64,000 nt of DNA, from assembly GCA_029961685.1 (NCBI GenBank), contig JARWKL010000003.1:10424459-10488458 (forward strand), written 5' to 3'. Under the pieces are notes generated by a model, which saw only the letters and a list, made by a program, of their open reading frames with translations, ran no database searches and was not told the origin of the DNA. Source of the DNA: Aristolochia californica. Its lineage: Eukaryota; Streptophyta; Magnoliopsida; Piperales; Aristolochiaceae. Both the position numbers and the translations under genes were made by a program. Every line of letters begins with the position of its first letter. Position 1 is the stretch's first letter. Positions 59,401-64,000 of the stretch are shown here, piece after piece.

Positions 59401-59720
59401 GTCTCTGTAATATCACTCCAATCAGCATCTTGGAATTCCTCACCCTCCAGTTCTTCTTTTGGTCGATCAAAACCTAAGTCTGATGGTCTAATTTCAGACT
59501 TAAATGAATTGAGCTGGTCTTGGTGTAAGCTACAAAGGTCACACATACCACGCTGATCAGAGCTGGGGCTGGTTTGGGACTTCTCAATAGGAAATTCGAG
59601 TTTATTGGAATCTGAAAGAGGTGGGTCAGCTCGAAATTTTCTTTTATTTCTACTACCCTTTTCTTGAACTGATATTGAAGAAGACATCTGGCTATTTCCC
59701 CTAGCAACCATTGCTGCCAT
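56481..59720 (-). CDS. RF298/RF4/MIND-like RING-type E3 ubiquitin ligase, two coding exons
   Basis: Exon 59720-57642 and exon 57017-56481 join in phase 0 (NQLE|VRLK) across a GT-AG intron to give 871 residues. The start is ATG 59720 (MAAMVARGNS), just before the family block KGSRNKRKFRADPPLSD; the upstream frame has no ATG. Domains: a UBA-like helical region about 95-160 (DWSDITETQLEELVLSNLDT to NTLAFLRNGQ), a Ser/Thr-rich middle with a YRAYGAKAALRSGKLSSFGN block, a long coiled coil about 555-755, and a C-terminal C3HC4 RING about 817-857 (CVMC, PCAHQVVCTKC, CPSC all intact). Family members are plant ubiquitin ligases of about 800-900 residues. Substrate is not predictable from sequence. The intron carries a fresh 240-bp tandem duplication. 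Confidence 0.96.
57155..57630. repeat. Tandem duplication, period 240 bp, in the RING gene's intron
   Basis: 57155-57390 and 57395-57630 are the same sequence at a 240-bp offset with only about four mismatches (for example at 57293/57533, 57315/57555, 57347/57587 and 57359/57599). The right copy ends about ten bases from the intron's donor. Confidence 0.95.
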
Positions 59721-60450
59721 CTTTAAAGATTCCACAAATGCTTTCTGAATCTCCCTAATTCCAATGCAGTGGTGGATTTCCGGTTCTACATCATAATAAT
59801 GGACAACAGAAGGCGAAAGAAACTGTCATCAGATATCAGACGATAAGAGTGTGAATTTGCCGAAAAATGAAATGAACACAAAAACATTATTATCTACAAA
59901 CAGTAATGCAAACTTTCCTGAATACCAACGTAACCATTAAGCATCGGACCGATATTTGATGAAAAAGAGATTAAAATTGACAAGAACGATGAAATATATC
60001 AAGAATAAAATATATCAGGAAAACAAAACAAAAAACATGCGGATTGAATAACAAGGAAAGAGAAACAACTAGAATCCGATCAACAAGCGAATAGAAGAAA
60101 ACCAAAAAGAATCAGTCAAAAAATTATGATTCTACTTGAAGGTTAATTAGAATCAAATCAAGGAAAATGCAAATAGGATAAATTTTCTCAGATCACTGAA
60201 AAAAGGATCCCCAAAAGAACAAAAGGCTTAGAAAATTCGATATCCCCGATTACCATCGATCGACGAGAACGTACCCGATACAGTTCGTATCAATCAGAGT
60301 GATCGAAAAGTCAGTCTGAGATCATCTTACGGAGGATGTGAGGAATCGGTTTATGCATTGCAAGATCCTCTCTCTCTCTCTTTCTCTCGCTCTCTCACGC
60401 ACTCCTTGTACCTCTCCAAATTGGGATTGGGGTGGCATTATATTTTGTTG
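59721..60450 (-). promoter_or_regulatory. 5' UTR with probable leader intron, and promoter, of the RING ligase gene
   Basis: A consensus donor (CCTCC|GTAAGATG) at about 60331/60330 and a possible acceptor (GATGTAG|AACC) near 59786 suggest a leader intron of about 545 bp, as is common in this family. A TC-rich run (60367-60400, GA-rich on the coding strand) lies just upstream, a typical plant core-promoter or leader feature. The leader intron is inferred, not proven. Confidence 0.5.
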
Positions 60451-61214
60451 TTAACCACCCAAGAAACCATGGTTAGATAATAACGCATAAGCCAACTAAC
60501 CACGGTCAAACTTTCATTCTTTCTACTCCCACCTATTCAAGTAGATCTATGTAAAAATGTCAGTGGGCCCGTGTGGGACCCGCTCTTTCGATTTCGATGT
60601 CATTGGCTATTGATATCAATCTGCCCAATAATTATGCAAACAAAATAGGGTGACTAGGTAGAAATATGATTGTTGGTGGAATTTTTTTTGCCAAAATAAT
60701 TTTATTTATCAATTGAATTTCAAAAAAAAATATTTTATTTCTATTGAAAGATATTTATCAATGGAAATTATTTTTTATAAATATTTTGTCAGTGTTTCTC
60801 CAAAAAAATGTGATTTTGTTTTTTTAAAAAACATTTTTATGGAAATTTAAAATTTTATTTTATCAAAATTTACTATAAAATATAAAGTAGATAATATACT
60901 TTACAATTAATAAAAACATTAATTGATTAAATACCATCAAATATAGGAGGCAGTGTCACTAGCAACTATGAACTGTTTCATCTAAGTCACCTCAACACCC
61001 GACCATCTCACAGCCAATTCTAGTACCCAATGCCTGATTCACTCTCTCTTCATGGTTCACCCCAATACCTACTACTTGAGTCGATATGACCTTCTTTTAC
61101 ATCTAGTCCTGTAAATGTTGGACATAGTATTAATAATTTATATATATTTATTTTAAGAAAATTATAAAGTTAAAACAAGATTGTGAGAGACCTTTGAAGC
61201 CCGATCCAGATGAC
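60451..61214. other. Gene-less AT-rich stretch
   Basis: Intergenic sequence upstream of the RING gene. No gene, RNA or transposon end identified. Confidence 0.55.
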
Positions 61215-63008
61215 TAGGCGTGGCATCGAGTCGAGCCGAGCCCGAACCTGCCTATGTTCGAGTCGAGCCTGATTTAAATATTTCGAACTCGAGCTCGAGC
61301 CTAATATTGTTATCGAGCTCGAGCCCAATCGAGTTCAAGTCGAGCTCGAGCTTCAACATTCATTTCAAACTTTTCAAAAATTACATGTCTCGAGTTCGAG
61401 CTCCAACATACATTTAAAACTTTTCAAAAAATACATGTCAAATAAATTGTATATAAAATTATACATATAGTTTACATAAAATTAGACATATATTTTACAT
61501 AAAAATTAGGCATACATTTTACATAAAATTGGGTATGACCTCTACATAAAATTGGGCATGACCTCGACTTAAAATTGAGCATAAGGGTAGTATCAAATCC
61601 AGCTAAGTCTGAACCTTCCTATGTTCGAGTCGAGCTTGATTTAAAGATTTCGAACTCGAGCTTGAGCCGACCTAGCCTCGAGCCTAAAATTGTAATCGAG
61701 CTTGAGCCTAATAATTTTAACCAAGTTTGAGTTCGAGCTCGAGCTCTAACCGAGTTCGAGGTTAACCTACATATTTAATACTCTACATAAAATATATGTT
61801 AAATAAATTATCTATAAAATTATGGATACATTTTTAAAAAAAGAATGATAGGGGAGGTTCGGGATTGAATCTCAATAATAGATTAGAACCCGCCAATACT
61901 AATCTTTTTTACCCCAAATGTTGTCTAGCTTATTTTGTAATTTTTTAATCTAGCCATAAATTTACTATGGCCTTCTTAGTGCCCTGATTGAAAATATATA
62001 TTATAGGACAAACTAGAAATATTTTTCAAAAAAAACCTTTAAATAAAATTTTATTACTATTAGAGACTTACAAGAAATTTACAAGAAGTATTTTAAAATT
62101 TTCTTAGGAAAGTTAAATGGACCACTTATTGCCACTTCTAGGGAAATAAATAAAAATTAATAATCAATCTAATATATTACTATACTTATCGATAAATTTT
62201 TAATCAAATAAAATGTCGAATACAAAATTGCTATGAAAATTATCTCATGCTAAAAGTATTATAGCATCAATTGTCAAATACTTATTCAAAAATTTTCTAT
62301 ACGGTTTTCTAGCCCATCGAGGCAAGAAAATTTTACTTAGAAAATTATATGATTTTTTAATAAAAATTTCTAATTAGAAAAATGTTTCCAAAAAACATGA
62401 GGCACTAATGGTCCATATATTTCTACTAAAAATGTTTTTTCAACATTTATTGAAAAAACAACTAATAGTCTCTAGAAACATATTTCTACTAAAATGTCTT
62501 TTCAATTTCTTCAAGAGCCATGAGGAAGGGACAAAAAGTTTTTGTTTACTTGTTTATGATCTCGCACGTGTGACTTTCACACGTGCGAAATCGACTTCAA
62601 ATTTCTCCCAACTTAGGTATGTACTCTATTTTTCTGCCGAGGCGATGCAGAGCGAAGACGCGGCATCGGCGAGGACCTATAGTCAGCGACGAAGGCGGCG
62701 GCGGCGACAGAAACAGAGAAGGTGAAGAAATCAGAGGGAAGGGGATGTAGCGGCGAACGAGGAGCTGTCGACGGCGATAGAGGCAGCCAGAGCAACGGAC
62801 GGGAAGGGCTCGACGTCCCCCCCTCCCGCTCCCACGACTAGCCGGTTAACAAGCCGGCTCACAAGCTTTCGAGCCAAACCTTGATTTGGTCGAACTCGGC
62901 TCGTTAACTCAAATGAGCAGATTTCGTATCTCAAGCTCGAGAGATACTGAATCAAACCAAGCCGAACTCGAGCCACTCACGAGCCAGCTCGGTTCGAAGC
63001 CACCCTTA
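61215..63008. mobile_element. Non-autonomous DNA-transposon-like element rich in GAGCTCGAGC words
   Basis: The left end TAGGCGTGGCATCGAGTCGA and the reverse complement of the right end (TAAGGGTGGCTTCGAACCGA) match over about 30 bp, like the GGGTGGC-type inverted ends of plant hAT elements. Both ends are packed with TCGAGCTCGAGC-type words. The left part contains a direct repeat (CCTATGTTCGAGTCGAGC at about 61250 and 61618) and four or five ~27-bp copies of ACATAAAATTGGGCATGACC-type units (61455-61580). An internal G+C-rich patch (62630-62830) gives an arginine-rich frame. No transposase and no clear 8-bp target duplication. Confidence 0.5.
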
Positions 63009-63979
63009 CACAAAAAAACACAAAATTGCTATGATAAATTTTTAATCAAATAAAATGTCATACATACATCATCATGTGACATGACTCGTAATGATGCAAG
63101 TTCTTGAATAAATATACTGGATTTACACCTTTACCTTAACAAATTTAACTTAAAAAACTTAGATCATATAAAAGAAGGATGAAGAAATAAAAATTGTTAG
63201 CAATATTACACATGTCATCTCATTGTATGCCTAAAGAAATGACTTCAAGTCACAAGAAGGCTGAATTTTTTGTTCCTTTGTATTTTCTTAGTTTATGCTT
63301 TGATGTTCTTGTCATTTTGGGGAAAACGTAGTCTGAGATTCACATAATTTGTTATAATGATGATACAAAAATTTACCTGAAACTTGTCACCAATGAAGAC
63401 CTTGTTGTGTATCCACTGTCAATTCTCCTAAGAAACCCTTTGATAGCGGTTCATCCTTACCTCCTCCACATCCTTAAACTGTTGGAACCACTTATTTATA
63501 TGATTTCATTAATCTTGAAACACATGGCTCAGGTGGGTTCTTTTATTGTCGTCCTTTGATAGGCATTACTTTGTTTAGTGATTTTTATCATTATTTTGTA
63601 CTTGAAATCCTTTTTGTTTGTTTTTGGCTCCTTTTTAGCACCCATATTTTTTATTGTTTGAGAGTTGGTGTTCGGTTGACTGTTTATCCTTGTAACACCT
63701 TGATGAAGGAGATAATTACTACAATAATTTTTTATTTTAAGTTGGGATCATTGCATTACCTCTCAGCTTGAGGGGGGGGAGGGAATTGAAGGAGAAATAT
63801 GAAAGATGATGTACGTGACAGAATCGATCATGAAGAATTCCATTTATTGTGGTGATCAGTTTTTACCTTACCGAAATATCTAAGTCAGGGGGACTACGTT
63901 ATGAAGAATTTTTTTTCTTGAAGACCAAGATACTTTTTTCTTTGCATGCTAAAGTTACAAACTCCAACTTGAGGGAGAA
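63009..63979 (+). other. Gene-less stretch, probably the 3' internal part of a plus-strand retrotransposon
   Basis: No coding domain is recognisable. CAGCTTGAGGGGGGGGAGGG (about 63764-63783) and CAACTTGAGGGAGAA (63965-63979) are both typical Copia polypurine tracts; the second directly precedes an LTR-like start. Confidence 0.45.
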
Positions 63980-64000
63980 TGTTGAAGAATAGGAATAGGA
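63980..64000 (+). repeat. Start of a Copia-type 3' LTR, cut off by the window edge
   Basis: TGTTGAAGAATAGG begins right after a purine tract, the usual layout at a 3' LTR. Only 21 bases are available. Confidence 0.45.

Noticed and set aside
62630..62725. Arginine-rich short frame that might be a nuclear-signal peptide
   Set aside because: A by-product of GGCGGC-type repeats in the G+C-rich island.

Overview
This window is plant nuclear DNA, almost certainly from a TE-rich angiosperm. It is AT-rich. The few real genes are intron-bearing with GT-AG junctions and match land-plant families. Most of the remaining sequence is retrotransposon debris using the initiator tRNA-Met type primer binding site. 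The species cannot be fixed from the sequence alone.

Four protein genes are well supported. (1) 15531-17749, minus: a four-exon endonuclease/exonuclease/phosphatase (EEP, DNase I-like) family protein. (2) 31760-34994, plus: a nine-exon gene for an At4g15545-like coiled-coil protein. (3) 43454-43972, minus: a small single-exon PNRC-motif protein with a conserved SPxPSxLPLPSF block. (4) 56481-59720, minus: a two-coding-exon RF298/RF4/MIND-like RING E3 ubiquitin ligase. There is one tRNA-Ser(UGA)-like gene at 51900-51979 (minus), about 2 nt short in the anticodon arm. Two short stretches near 51.5-51.9 kb and 52.4-52.6 kb may be fragments of further genes. These genes show no operon-like or pathway link; they are ordinary scattered plant loci separated by transposons.

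Layout: 1-5 kb is minus-strand LTR retrotransposon sequence. One of its LTRs is split by a complete 2.05 kb coding-poor LTR element with a perfect 5-bp target duplication. 5-14 kb is AT-rich, gene-less DNA with a complete 412-bp Cassandra-type TRIM (5S rRNA domain in its 5' LTR), TGATCA-rich repeat clusters and hairpin-forming tandem repeats. 14.1-15.3 kb is a long-TIR, MULE-like non-autonomous element, followed by the EEP gene. 18-22.9 kb is gene-less and very AT-rich. 22.9-31.4 kb holds a decayed Copia element broken by a minus-strand LTR insertion, a coding-poor minus-strand LTR element, about 1.35 kb of CACTA-type repeats ending in a CACTA terminus, and a 5' Copia fragment. After the At4g15545-like gene comes a minus-strand decayed Copia element (36.2-40.7 kb). 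The PNRC-motif gene stands between gene-less blocks. 47-51.3 kb and 53-54.3 kb carry more broken Copia coding sequence. The RING-ligase gene occupies 56.5-60.4 kb. The right end has a 1.8 kb GAGCTC-rich element and the start of another LTR at the window edge.

The most notable items are the Cassandra copy whose 3' LTR has lost exactly the 5S core across a CTG microhomology, the tandem duplications touching splice-donor regions in two separate genes, the CACTA-linked repeat array, and the tRNA-Ser with a shortened anticodon arm.
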